In this document: positions 1 to 11,307 of the stretch, piece after piece | How positions within the stretch are numbered: the stretch's first letter is position 1 | How the letters are laid out: the number at the start of each line of letters is the position of its first letter | Assembly (NCBI GenBank): GCA_027946555.1 | Contig: JAPEVC010000162.1 | Span: 1-64,000, forward strand | Length of the DNA stretch: 64,000 nt | Source of the DNA: Gnomoniopsis sp. IMI 355080 | Lineage: Eukaryota; Ascomycota; Sordariomycetes; Diaporthales; Gnomoniaceae | Direction of reading: 5' to 3' | Notes under the pieces: generated by a model | What the model was told of the DNA's origin: nothing | The model's input: only the letters and a program-made list of their open reading frames with translations | Database searches by the model: none | Translations under genes and position numbers: made by a program

Positions 1-14
1 TCTTTTTTTTTTTT

Positions 15-47
<33 letters not shown>

Positions 48-274
48 CTTTTCCTTCTTCTTTTTTTCTGTTGTTTCAACAGGCTGCGGGTTTCCCTCAA
101 TGTTCTTGGACAGATGGAGGATGATAACTCTTAGAGTTAGTCACGCTTCCATTCGGGTTGAGCATACGCGTAACTGTATTGAAACGATTTCCTTGATTGA
201 AATGGCTTGGGAGGTCTATCGATAGACGTCAGGAAACAAGAGCACATGACCTGACAAGCACCACCAGCCTCGAC
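1..274. repeat. Pyrimidine-rich tract and flank, no gene
   Basis: The first 68 bases are almost pure T with a few C. The remaining bases up to the stop codon of the first gene show no coding signal and probably form that gene's 3' flank. The tract runs to the window edge, so its full length is unknown. Confidence 0.8.
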
Positions 275-1754
275 CTAGATACGGGGTAGCTGCGGCTCTG
301 GAGACGGCGATTTGGACCATGCCCTTGTTGATAGCCCCATTTGAGCCCAGGCCTTGTGTACCTCATCCTCAAAACTCGACCTCGCCCCGTTGGTCCCAAC
401 TCCGGCACCCGTCGACTCCCGAGCTGCCACCGCTGCCTCAACCTGCCTCGAAGCTTGAGAAGAAGCCTTGAAAGCTTTACCATCTTCAGAGCTGGCAGCC
501 ACGATTTTTCCAGAGGGTAGCTGCACAAGTTCAATACTGTCATGAGCTCCAGGGATAGGCTCCGAAGCTGGTACTTTGCCCTTGTCCGGCCGGCTGTGAG
601 TCGGCTCCACGACTGAAGTGACTGGACGGCTAGGGGTTGAAGTCGTCCCGGATTGTAACATCACGCGGATGACGGGTAGGGTCTGCGCGATAATAAAGAC
701 TGCTGCTTCTGCTTGGATAAGACAGTAGGACGCGACGACTCCGTCTACGGTGCTGTTAGCCCAGCAGTACCCCGAGGTTATAGAAAGCCGTGCGGGAGAC
801 TTACAGGTGAAATCTACCTCCCCAAGAAGATGATACGGCATCGACATGGAAAAAATTATTCTTTATAATGGCCTTCAGTCAGGCAGAATATTCAAAAGGC
901 TGAATGCCGTCGAAAGAACAATGACTGACCTGGCAATTTCCACGAGGCTCGCAAACCCGACTAGACTCATTGTACAAGCAACGCTCCACTTCTCACGAGC
1001 AGGAATGTACTGCACGCCTTGGATGATCCACCAAGGCGCTGCAGTGAGAACGATATCTGACGCAAGCATACACAGTGCGTATCCCGTTTGCACCCACATC
1101 ACAGTGGACGGGTCGAGGCAGTGAGGGATCGCAATGACCTGGAATGGCAGTCCACAAGCCGGGATCCAGCTCACGACCACCACGGCTATGGTGAACCAGA
1201 TGCACACGATAATGACGGACCAGACGGCCGCATGGATCCAGCCTGATGATAACCTCAAGAGGGTGGTTGCGAAGGCGGTTTTGCTGAGGCAGCTGTTTTT
1301 ATATTATCCCTTGAGTAACTTTTCGCTCCTCGGCAACTCAAAATTTGTTGACAAGATGGGATATTGGTACGAACATTGCAACGTAGAGAAAGCAAGCTCC
1401 AGAAAATTGGATGACAGTTCCATGCTTAGTCCCGTCGAGCATGTTGAAACCATGCACGGGGGAGGCAGCTGCTAAGCCATTGCCGACGAGTTGAAAGGCC
1501 CATGCCGCGACCACTACCGCAACATCATTAGTTAGCTGACGCCCACGCATCGAAAGGAAATCAATGATCCAGCTCAATAACAAGTCTGGAGCCAGCGAAC
1601 ACCCACAGATATAATCATCCCACCAAAATCCCTTGTGCTTGGTTTTCCGAGCCCAGAGACGCGTAGAGAGAAAAACGGTCGTGATGGAGGCAGATATCGA
1701 GTGTACAACCTTGGCCAGCTCGGCATAGTCCGAGCGAGTATATACAGAATCCAT
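275..1754 (-). CDS. Fungal rhodopsin-domain integral membrane protein
   Basis: Five exons modelled: 1754-1607, 1513-1375, 1292-930, 860-805 and 744-275, giving 391 residues. The start is the ATG at 1754, which leads into MDSVYTRSDYAELAKV. Removing the introns rebuilds the family landmarks: WWDDYILVAAWAFQLV (the DDY-x-L motif after TM1), YVAICLSKTAFATTLLRL (TM3 region), a W/I-rich TM4, and a last TM ending in QTLPVIRVML. This matches the large fungal family of seven-helix rhodopsin-like membrane proteins often linked to PTH11-type receptors, mostly of unknown ligand. The C-terminal 120 residues are a Ser/Pro-rich cytoplasmic tail containing SIELVQLPSGKIV. The second intron uses a GTTCGT donor, and the third intron (acceptor AAAG before 860) is the least certain border. 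There is no CFEM domain, unlike the relative at 36.6-38.7 kb. Confidence 0.85.
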
Positions 1755-2554
1755 TTTGAGACCATAGATATGGAAAGTTTGGCAGAAACGCCAAGGAAAA
1801 AAACTACAAGAAGGACAGAAGCCGGGGGTCAAAGATGATGTCCGCCGCAATCGAGTTATCCACTTTTCATGTCACTTGTCAATGGTATCTCGGGCCGTAC
1901 GGAACAAAGAGTGGTCCTTGGGAACCAACAGGACCGGGGTATGAGCCAACAGGATTTGTCTCGGTATGCATCCATGGGCACTTGGCTGGAATAAGGCAGG
2001 AAAAGCCGTGATGATGGGCTGGATCGAATTTCGGCTGTTTCAAGGGACATCGGCTGGGCCAGGCCTCACTTCAAGTACATATCGGCTTCACTCCATTTTT
2101 GAGGACCTCCGGTTGTTGGGCTGTACTTAGGTACACATGCTTTGGGAAGCGTTTTCAATATTTGTTCATATTATTATGTAAGTTTCACCTCGTGTATTGT
2201 ACTGTACAACCCCTCGAATGAATACTGTGAAAACAAGCATGTGGCTGAGGAAGAATCGTATAAGTTCGGTTTCCTGCCCTTCGATGTCCCACATTTTCTC
2301 GGATATCTCCATCGTTTCCTGCCAAATTCTTCGACACGATCTTCGAGGGCTGTTTTCGAACTCTTTTTTTTTTTTTTTTTTTTTTTTTTCCCTCAGTGGG
2401 AGAAGGTTCGTTTTATGTCTCAAGCCTCATGCCGTCTGATGGCCTCGATGTGGGGGCTTTCCCGCCCCAGTCGTACGGAGTCCGGAATTGAAAGCTGCTT
2501 CAGCTGTGTCGGCCTGAAAAATTACTACTGTTGCTTCCCACTACCACAGCAACC
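1755..2554. other. Intergenic, with a 26-base poly-T tract
   Basis: This 800-base stretch separates the upstream region of the rhodopsin-domain gene from the 3' end of the CCFS-repeat gene. It contains an uninterrupted run of 26 T at 2364-2389 and the motif GTACTTAGGTAC near 2124. No supportable gene was seen. Confidence 0.6.
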
Positions 2555-3067
2555 TCAATGATCGCTAAAGCAGCATGCTTCATTGTTGCTGAAGCAGCAC
2601 CCTTTGTTCTGAGAGAAACAACATCCCTCCGTGTCACTGAAGCAACATCCACCGCGGGCGCTAAAGCAACAACCACCAGTCTCGCTGAAGCAGCATCCCG
2701 GCTGACCATCATATTTGCTCCATGGAAGCTCGTCTTCCATGCTCATAGTCTGCGTTGTCTTGTATGGATCACTGTGCTCGCCGTTGCCCATCGCGGTTGA
2801 GGGTGGTGTTTGCCTTGGCTGATACGGTCGTGGCGGTCTCTCTTGAGCAGTAGCACCACCTTGCTCGCCTGCGCCAGTGGTTGTTGGTGAGGTAACAACA
2901 TTCGCGAGTGAAATCGAGGCTGGTGTCCTTGTGGCAGTGCCTAGAGTGTAAGGTGGTGGAAGATCAAGTTCGTCTCCGACCGAAGATGTCGTCTGCTGGT
3001 AGCCGCTGTTGGAAGACCCTCTAGCTGTTGACGAGTAAGTTTGGGGTATGAGCGGATCTTGCTTCAT
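2555..3067 (-). CDS. Unrecognised protein with six C-terminal CCFS repeats
   Basis: A single-exon ORF of 170 residues with an ATG at 3067. I do not recognise the family. Residues 1-120 are Ser/Thr/Pro/Gly-rich and look disordered, with a PPPY motif at 37-40, the type of ligand bound by WW domains. Residues 125-168 are six copies of CCFS followed by four variable residues, with a period of exactly eight (CCFS at 125, 133, 141, 149, 157, 165). The spacer usually ends in Gly, and the protein stops two residues after the last CCFS. No signal peptide or membrane helix is visible, so a cytosolic or lipid-anchored protein is likely. Paired cysteines could be palmitoylated or bind metal; that is inference. 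The cysteine pairs and Phe-Ser are held while the spacers vary, which argues for selection on the protein. Confidence 0.65.
   Translation of the reverse strand: MKQDPLIPQTYSSTARGSSNSGYQQTTSSVGDELDLPPPYTLGTATRTPASISLANVVTSPTTTGAGEQGGATAQERPPRPYQPRQTPPSTAMGNGEHSDPYKTTQTMSMEDELPWSKYDGQPGCCFSETGGCCFSARGGCCFSDTEGCCFSQNKGCCFSNNEACCFSDH
2564..2695 (-). repeat. 24-nt tandem repeat coding for CCFS units
   Basis: Six in-register 24-nt units encode the CCFS array. The core TGC TGC/TGT TT(C/T) AGC or equivalent is kept, while the 12-nt spacers have diverged. The copies are not identical, so this is an aged array and not a recent slippage product. Confidence 0.85.
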
Positions 3068-4514
3068 CTTGAGTGGATTGGGGTGCCAATAGGACGGGCA
3101 AAGACAGGATATATCATATCAGGAGCCCAGCGAATTTACAAGTTCATCACAAAGAACAACCTTGGAGGAGTCTTATCTAGCAAAGCTATTGAAGTGTCGA
3201 TTATTATTTCCCCTATTGTACCTCCGCAGTTCGACTTTAGTGCTTACCTCTAGACTGATCATGAAAGAATTAAGCTTGATTTGAAGATGGTGGGTTGACT
3301 GCGTCAGCTTCAAGAAAGGCTAGCTGAATGCAGTCACGGCTCTTGTGAGGGATTCCAATAAGCTTGACTGACACGGTGCTCAGCCCAAGAGCATTGTGTT
3401 AGGTTGCGTCATTTACAGCCACCAGACAAAGCCCCCGGCCGTCAAGGCACGGGCTTCATAGCTTGTCCATGTTTGGTGGGATGGCTCTTATTCTGAGCCT
3501 GTCTCAGTTGTTCTTCCTTCCTGAGATACTCAGCTGCTGTTGTAGTGCAGGTCCCTTCTGAGAATCATGGTAAAAGGGAACAAGGACTTTCCATCCACTC
3601 GTCTGAGCTCAAATTTGAAGCCTTGACCACACAGCAAACCATGGTCAACTCAATCTGACCCATGGCTTACCTACATAGGAATATACACTGTACCAACAAC
3701 TGTTAAAGAATGACCTCGGGAGTCCCAGTTTCTCAGAAGCTTTGGTGGCAATGTAGAGGAAGTTGACGATGTATAAAGGCATTGGGCAATTGCTTAGGCC
3801 AAGAGTAATATCTATATTTGACTATGATGGGGCAACACTGCTTCACTTAATGTTCGAAATCTATGGATCTCTTTTCTCTCTCTCATGGGTCAGTTGGAAA
3901 AGATCTTAGACACTGGTACCTCCCAGATAAACAATGTCAATATCATCTGGTCAGTGAAAGTTTTCGGGAGCCCTGAGCTATAGGTGATTGTCAGGAAAAT
4001 TGACAAAAGCTCCTCCGAAAGTCAGACGAATACTTTCGTCAATCGAGTGTTTTCATTAAACAATCATTCAGCCGCCTCGCATAACCCCTACTTCCCACTC
4101 ATCTTTTCAGATGGGGTACAACACTCACAGTCATCACAGTAAGTCAAACCGAGGCACATATGCAGTCTCAGAACCCTTGCATTTGACTCCAGTCCGCCAT
4201 TCGTCATGTAGAACGTTGCCTATGGATCTAGTCTTACGACCAAGACGAAATCGCTCTTGTACGGAGTCACTATGTAGACCGGGCAACAATGCCCCCAATA
4301 GTCCACCGAATGATCACCCTTGCCCGTTTGCCTCAAAGACACAACCCACTTTCCCGTGCCGATCAGTCAATCCTTCCAAACCAAGTATTGAGAATCAATG
4401 TATTCAAGTTGTAGGAAAGAAGGCAGGGAAGCTGCTGGTTCATAGTCAGCATTTGCCGAAATGCAAGTAATGGGTGCCACTCGCCTGCTGCGTAATGAGA
4501 CACAATCCCATGAT
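3068..4514. other. Intergenic, no gene recognised
   Basis: This 1.4-kb stretch lies between the CCFS-repeat gene and the AT-hook gene, both on the minus strand. It holds only short open frames without family features. One open frame at 4111-4470 (+) lies antisense to the likely 3' UTR of the AT-hook gene and has the composition of chance translation. Confidence 0.5.
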
Positions 4515-5197
4515 TTAGATCTTGTCATCAGCGGACTCGGCCTGCTCCTCCTTCTCGTCCTTGATAGACGCGGGAGCAGCGGCGGCGGCCTTCTTGGCAG
4601 GACGTCCGCGGGGCTTCTTCGTAGGGGTGGGGTTGTCGTCGCCGTCCTCACCCGCGGCGGCGGCGTTGCGCTTGCCCTTAGGAGTAGCGTTGGAGTTTGA
4701 CGAGGGGGAAGTAGCGTAGCCGCCCTCGAGGAGTTTCTTTCGTAGGGAACTGAAAGTAGCCCTGGCGCTGTTGGGGTTCTTGAAGTCGGCCACGTCAGCC
4801 AACTTCTGGTAGTCGAACTGGCAGGCAACGAGGTCAGTGGTAATTCTTTGAAGCAATTGAGAAATGGCGAAGACCTCTTCTCCCCAAGGCTTTCGATGAA
4901 GGGAATAGCAAGGGAGGTAGCAAACGAGGGGAGCTGGGACGGCCAGAAGAAGAGTATCCGACGGAAGGGACTCGCTCCCAATGTAGATTGTAAGGGAAGA
5001 AAGAGACGGAAAGAAATAACAGATTTATGGCATGCAGGTTTCAGAGAGGGTATAGCAGATGCTCCAAGAAAACGGACAGCGGGATGATGGTGATATCATG
5101 TAGCTTCACACACCTTTGGACTTGGGTCCTCAAGGGCACGCCAGGCCAGAACGGCAAGCTCCGTCTCGCGGGCTGAGAGAGCCTTGTTGCCAGACAT
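4515..5197 (-). CDS. Small AT-hook nuclear protein
   Basis: Two exons, 5197-5114 and 4817-4515, separated by a 296-nt intron with donor GTGTGTG and acceptor CTGCCAG, encode 128 residues. Residues 5-60 form a short helical domain of the fungal Myb/H1-like type: ETELAVLAWRALE, then FDYQKLADVADF and NPNSARATFSSLRKKL. Residues 95-104 are an AT-hook (KKPRGRPAKK), and the tail is acidic. The protein is expected to bind AT-rich DNA minor grooves in the nucleus, probably as a small chromatin or regulatory factor; targets are unknown. The start was chosen at MSGNKALSARE because it begins the conserved domain, and the upstream in-frame codons are not ATG. The intron is long for this window. Confidence 0.85.
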
Positions 5198-6662
5198 GAT
5201 CAAGGTCTGTTGCGTAAATGAGGTGTCTTTGAATAATTGAGTGAAGCTTTGATATGATTGTGGATGGCTGTTGAAGACGAAATTCAAGGCTTCGCGGTAC
5301 GTGTGGGAGAACGGAATGGATGATGGTGGTGGAAGAGAGGAAGGTTGGTTTGCTGGAAGGCTTCTGATAGCATCTGGTTTTGTGGTCAGAAGGAGGATGG
5401 CAACGAGGGCGCCCCTGTCAAACGATTATCGAGGATCTGGGTGTTGTTTTGGCATGTTCAATGTGCTCACTTGGATAGTCGTCATCGATACAACGAATTC
5501 GGGAAGAGAGCACTGTTGCCCATGTTGTTTTTCTCCTGAGAAGCTGGGCTATAGACTATAAAGATATGCATAGGGATGAATTTACATCAAAAGTGAGTTA
5601 CCAAATAGCAGGAGAATTTTGAACCCTTTATAGTTCATACTCTAGATGTCGGGGCCTCTATATGGAACTATTCGATACAGATGCTTGGAGACTTTCCGAG
5701 GAAGCTGGGACAGAGCAAAGAGAAAATGCACATAGCCTTGTGTTCTGTCTTGAGTCAAGTTGTGACTTAAAAGTGTCCGGCACGTTCGACTAAGGTCTGT
5801 TGCAAATATATTGTCCTGTATATGAACAACGTTGAAGATAAGAATTGAGAGCTTCCTCCGTGAATTGTGGCTTTTTAAGGAACTTTGAACAATCGCAATT
5901 CGGGTTAGAAACAAGATCCTGTAGGCAAAGTGGACCAAAGCATATGGATAGCCACAATATGGAAGCATAGCCGAGGAATATGAAGTGCAATCAATGATGA
6001 ATCAACAAGAGACTAGGCAGACTCAAAGTACCACATCTACTGTACTCTTGAGACTGAGGGGAGTCTTTTAGGACAATTGCAAAATGTACATTTAGGTATT
6101 CACAGCAATAGGTAGCTCAGACTTGAGAGACATCCTGATAAGCTTAAAGCCATCTCACTTGAGTTTCATAAAACATACTTGGGTATCTAGAGATGAATCT
6201 AGATTACTCGTTATGATTCAATGGCAAAATAGAGAGGTTTGAAGTTATTTTTATCACCAAAACCCCCGTGTCAGGAAAAAAGGCGTAGTTTGCAGAGGGG
6301 ACGATGCCCCTCTTAGCTTCATTCACATTGCATAGTGGGACGCCTGAATAGCATCGTGGCCCTATTCCAGCCCATTGTAATGATGGCAATATACAAGAAG
6401 CATCCTTTCACGAAGAAGGTGGGTTATATACGAATATTTAAATTGACAGGATTTAATGCACATATATGAACAGAGGTGTTGAGACCTCAAATTGGTGATA
6501 AAGCCCTCGCAATCCCCTTTGTTGATACAATGATTACTAGACCACGCCACCTGGGCACTTAGGGGTGGGGGCATATACTCTGTCAAATAAATGGCAAGAG
6601 AGATTTCCCAACCAGTCACTGATCATCATACGAAGTACTCCGCTCTATCTAATGGATCTGAT
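5198..6662. other. Intergenic, no gene recognised
   Basis: This stretch holds the 5' flank of the AT-hook gene and the 3' flank of the FAD monooxygenase gene. Several short open frames lack homology features and ATG-started conserved domains. A CGAAGTACTCCG motif lies near 6630, related to the TACGGAGTA motif discussed under findings. Confidence 0.5.
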
Positions 6663-8269
6663 CTAGCGTCCAGTCGGGACTGCCTTTGGTTTGTAGTATT
6701 GAGTGAAATCATGCATGACAGCATATAAACCCTGTCCTCTGTTAGCATTTGGAAATGAGAACACAACCAGTAGGCTGCCCTTGAATCTTGATGATTTTTC
6801 CTCAATAGAATCCAACGTACCTCTTTCATCTCTTTATCAAACTCCTCGTCTGTCTTCGCTCGCTCGACGGCTTGGAAGAACGGATCCTGCTGAATGGCTT
6901 CTGGGCTAGCGTCCCAAAGCCGTTTGATATTATCGCTTGAAATTGGGTTAATGATTTCTTGATACTTCTGAATTCGTATCTCAGAGTACTTGTCTAGAAT
7001 GCTGTCGTCGGCCTGGCCAGTGGCTATGCCGTATAAGCAGTCGAACAGATTGCCAGCGTCGACAAGACCGCCTGTGAGGCCCATGCCACCACTATGGAGA
7101 GGCTTTGATTAGAAGGTGCATTGGTCTACGTCTCGGACTCTCTCACGGTGTTAGGGAGACTCACAATGGATTGCAAAGATGAGCGGCATCTGCCGCCAGC
7201 AGAACGCGCCCAACCCTAAGCTTTTCTGCGCACCGTTGATGAATTTTGTAGGGACTGAAGTTGACGAGGGTGTACTCCTCCGGATCCGGTGAGCCCGGTA
7301 CAAATTGCTTGAACTTCCAAGGCTGACGTTCCCGCATTTGTTCTGTAGTCAGGCCAACGGACTCACCGTAGGTGATCCGTAGCAGACCATCGTTTGCAAG
7401 TTGGGCGATCACTTCAAGAACGGTAGTCAGTGATCAAGTGTCATTGCATCTTTGTCACAGCCTCCTTTTATGATGAAATGCCGGGAACTCGGGTGTAACT
7501 TACTTGGAAAGTGCTCTGGATGCACCTGAAAGGTCGAAGAAGTCCATCCGTAATTTTTGAACTTTGGATAGTAGACCTGCTCATGATCAGCGGGTGCGTC
7601 ACAGCGATTATCAAGCCACTCACGTTCGTTGCCACGATTTGCTTGTCCCACGTAAATCCAGGGAAGCTATCTCCAAATAGCTCCCGTCGAATCTTACTAT
7701 TTGCACCATCACAGCCCACAACATAGTCTGCCTCCATGCGCTTCTCTCCCTCTGGTGTCTTCACATCGACCCATGCCTTGCCCTGGTCCTGCCCAATGCC
7801 TAAAACCTCGTGCTCAAATAGAACTGTGCCTGCAGGGCATTTCGCCAAGTGCGCAGACATGATTGGTAACAGTTCGTCCAATGGAAGGGAGATTATGGTC
7901 TCTCTACCAGGCGGGTTGTCGGCGGGCAATTTGCAAACCTCCTGAAATGGCTCACCCATGATACGCCACGAGACGCCGTCGGGCACAAAGGCCTTTTTCA
8001 TAATGTCTTCCATCAAACCTGCGCGCCGCAGGTCGTGAATAACCGGGGCGCTGTAGAAGCTTGCCCGTGGGTTGTGGTCAATGTCATCGGACTTTTCGAG
8101 TACCGTGGCGCGGATACCCCTTTGTGCAAGCATCAGGGCGATGATCAGGCCAGCAGGCCCGGCGCCTACGATGATAACCTGGCGTATAGTGTCAGTATAA
8201 CTACTCAAAACAACTTGCCATCGTAGACCCTTGGCTTACATGAAAATCTTTCTTGCCGCTAATCGCCAT
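6663..8269 (-). CDS. FAD-dependent aromatic monooxygenase (PHBH fold)
   Basis: Six exons modelled: 8269-8240, 8178-7624, 7576-7504, 7411-7165, 7091-6821 and 6731-6663, giving 414 residues. The first exon encodes only MAISGKKDFH and joins directly to VIIVGAGPAGLIIALMLAQRG, the Rossmann GxGxxG dinucleotide site at residues 11-31. The DG motif is at 164-174 (VGCDGANSKIR) and the second FAD site at 287-310 (GRVLLAADAAHLCNPFGGMG). This is the class A flavoprotein monooxygenase family (PheA/TfdB, salicylate-hydroxylase-like), which uses NAD(P)H and O2 to hydroxylate aromatic or polyketide-like substrates. The usual GD pair is Ala-Asp here (A293-D294). At 414 residues it is a short form without the thioredoxin-like C-terminal domain of phenol hydroxylase. 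The substrate cannot be read from sequence. The nearest divergent neighbour is an MFS exporter 3 kb away. Confidence 0.93.
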
Positions 8270-11200
8270 GTCCTTGAACTTCTTCTATTTTTCTTATTGG
8301 GTTCGCTGAAAACTGCGCAAGCCAAAATTAAAGGTCTCCAGACATTATCTATAGTAAAAAGCTCCTGGATGATTTAACATATTTTTGATACTCATTACTC
8401 CGCATAATGATCTCGCACTCCCGGGTTTATAAGTTTGGCCGACGCTTTCGCTATAGACGGCCTTTCCCCTCACGTGGCGTATATGCCGTTCTGCATTGAG
8501 ACGTAATTGACGAGGCACATTTGCATGGCGTCTGACCATAATCCATCCCAGATTTGGTGGTAGACCTGGATCAAAGGCTCGTCCGCAGCTGTCGCATACT
8601 AGACAAGGTTGTGTGACGGCCTCGGGGGTCTACTGTCTCCGCATGTCCGTGTACGCACCGGCCCTCGACATGTAATAGCTGATTCACGATTCTACCTCCG
8701 ATTCTTTTCGACTATAGGCACATTGAGGGTTTTACATGCTTGTACTCTCGCTCGTTCAATGTCATGTTGCTTGAGGTAGAGGACACTAGCGTCAAACTCA
8801 TACCCTGTTGATGATGCCTGAAACCACCTGAATTGATAGAATTTACGTCGAGGCAAGTCGTGTAGGTCAGGGCGTGTCAAGTATCACTGCATCTCGAGGC
8901 ATTGCTGCAAATGGCTTTTACCTAGGTAGATTGGGACCCCCCCCCTTTCTGGTGGACCTCTGTGTAAATGACGCTGACGGGAACGTGACCCCGAACAGCC
9001 ATACCAGTGACCAGTCTTGGCCTGGTGTCAGTCACTTGGCAAGCAGGAAATATATCGATGTAAGCCTCTCAGAGCGGGGAAGCGGCGTGGGGCTGAAGAT
9101 CTTCCATGAAACCGTAGACATAGTGGAGACAAAGGGCTGGAGATTTTGCTCGCGTGGTATTGGCTGAATGGATACACCATCACAAATTTTAGCTCTACAT
9201 GGACATAACGTGCCTTGCAAGTCCTTCTGTGTCATTTAACTTCAGTTTCACGTGTAAGCAACAAGTATTATGGATCAGTTCACGCATGCCGTGTGAGTAT
9301 CATGACCCTAAATAGGCTCATTGCCGGAATAGTAATGTGAATCTGACAGATATTGCTTGACGCGCTATCTTGTGGCTATATCGGCTCCCATCTCCATGCT
9401 CACTGAGTCACCTAGGTCTTTCCAAGTGCATTCTGTGATGGTAGCCGGCTATTTTGCGCGTAGCATTGAAGAAGAGTATGCAGTGGCATCGAACTTCCAG
9501 CCATGAGCTCGATGATGCTGCAAGCCAATACTTGCGAAAAGAATTGCGCCGAGTGAGCATAGAATCCCACACCACAGTTGCGATGCTACTAAGTAGAAGC
9601 AGACTCAGAACAGTAACCATGGACATGTTCAACCTGTAGGATTTATCTTGTTGATTTGAAATATGTAGCTTTCCATCCTCGCAACTGCAGGAAGTGATAA
9701 GAATATCAATGACAATGCTGAACCTGGGCATTGGCTCGTGGAAGTGCTGATTCTATGTGTAGCCTTGAGGGCTACTGAAAAGTAGACGTTTGAAGGCACT
9801 CAACTACATTGGATAACTCATCTGGACGGAGGCGCTACATGCTTTCTGGAGACTGTGTGTAAGCCACTAGACATTGTATACGCTCGTGGAGGATGGGACT
9901 CACAATGAGCACAAAGTGGTTGATCATGGTCTCAGGAAGGTTTTCTCAAGCACGACGCCTGGTTATCACCAAAAAGTCCCAGTCCTAGTCTTAGATTCTG
10001 TGGCTGCTCGAGCAACGAGCATTTTCCAGCATCAGTATTCGAAGGGAGGTAACATATACAGCAATGCGGTAAGGTATCATCAAGTACTACGTAGATAGCC
10101 CATAACTTACGATCACTTCTGTTGGAATCAATTCTAGCCACAAAGTGTTTGACGAAACTTGACAATGAGACGATGTACCTACCTAGGTGTGTACCTAGGT
10201 AATACTGTAGACCTCCGATCCGACAAACTGAAAAGTTAGTAACGATGGAACGACCGTCAATTTGACTCCCGCTGACCCCTAATCGGCAAACTATAGTTGA
10301 AGGAGAGCGATAGGATTGACTTTGGCTGCTAGGTTCTTTTGGCCGATTAACTTTTCTGTCAATACCGACGTAGTTTTGGTCCGAGCCACTGGATGGTGGT
10401 ACGGGAGGTCCAGCGGCTTCATGACGAAATCTGAGTTTGAGCAGGGCTGGGACAGAATCCGGCAACAGGTTAAAATTGCGTCGAACCAGTCAAAAGTCTT
10501 CCACGCTCGTGCAGTACAATGCAGCCCGTCATAAGCTGTGAGGGCATCTTGAACAAGGGAGAGGAAATCGCCTCCGCAGCTCCGCCAAGTGAATGCTCAT
10601 GCGCAGCAGGATTTGTCGAAACCTATTGCCCACTACCTCGTTATGCCTTTGAGCATGCGCAGAATGACTCCAGTCCATGGAGGTGTCAGGTATGTTGTGT
10701 GCTCTGGGGACTATAATCTGGCGTCAGAATGGAGACAAGAATCAAGATCGCTTCTTTCAATACAGACGTCCGTGCGACGTCGGGAAGGGGATTTGCGCTC
10801 AGATTGAATTCGCCTTCGACGCAATTATATGTCTAGGTACTCAAGGGATGCAGAACTGGGCCATTATCGCGATGCTTATGACAGATGCTGAAGTTTATAT
10901 TCTTATGCTCCTAGCAATATCTCTAGACATTATTGATGGGGTTAGGGGTTTCAAGAATTTACAGGTACTTTCTGGTCAATGTCGGCGAAAACTGCCCAAA
11001 GGAACAAGCCGAGCAACTGAAAACTCTGTCATTCGACGCCACACAGGGTCTTCACACTAATGCAAGCACTTCAAAGCTTAATTGGGTATAACTGACTAAC
11101 GGAAGCCGCTTTTGTGGTTCCTTGACATCATATCAGGCCGCCATTAACATGTGAGTCGGGCGGGAGTCGACCTGGCGATGGCCTCGAGTCGGTCCTTTTT

Positions 11201-11307
11201 ATTTCTTGCTTAATTGGGCGGACATCCTACGCATTCTGTGCTGTGGTCTCCCTTCCAATTAACATCCCTCATATGCACATAACTTATTTTTGCTTTACAG
11301 TCTCAAA
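8270..11307. other. Divergent intergenic region, no gene recognised
   Basis: Three kilobases lie between the divergently transcribed FAD monooxygenase and MFS exporter. The stretch holds perfect TACCTAGGTA palindromes at 8919-8928 and 10192-10201, a 9-base C run at 8937-8945, and short unconvincing open frames. TTTTTGCTTTACAG at 11287-11300, just upstream of the MFS start codon, resembles a 3' splice site, so a 5'-UTR intron is possible. Confidence 0.5.

Noticed and set aside
4111..4470. 119-codon plus-strand open frame
   Set aside because: It ends within 50 bases of the AT-hook stop codon on the other strand and has no recognisable domain; probably antisense to a 3' UTR.
9932..10465. 177-codon minus-strand open frame
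   Set aside because: No conserved motif, irregular composition, and it spans a TACCTAGGTA repeat; likely chance.
10677..11060. 127-codon plus-strand open frame with hydrophobic segments
   Set aside because: No family resemblance and no supporting splice structure; it could be chance in the MFS promoter region.
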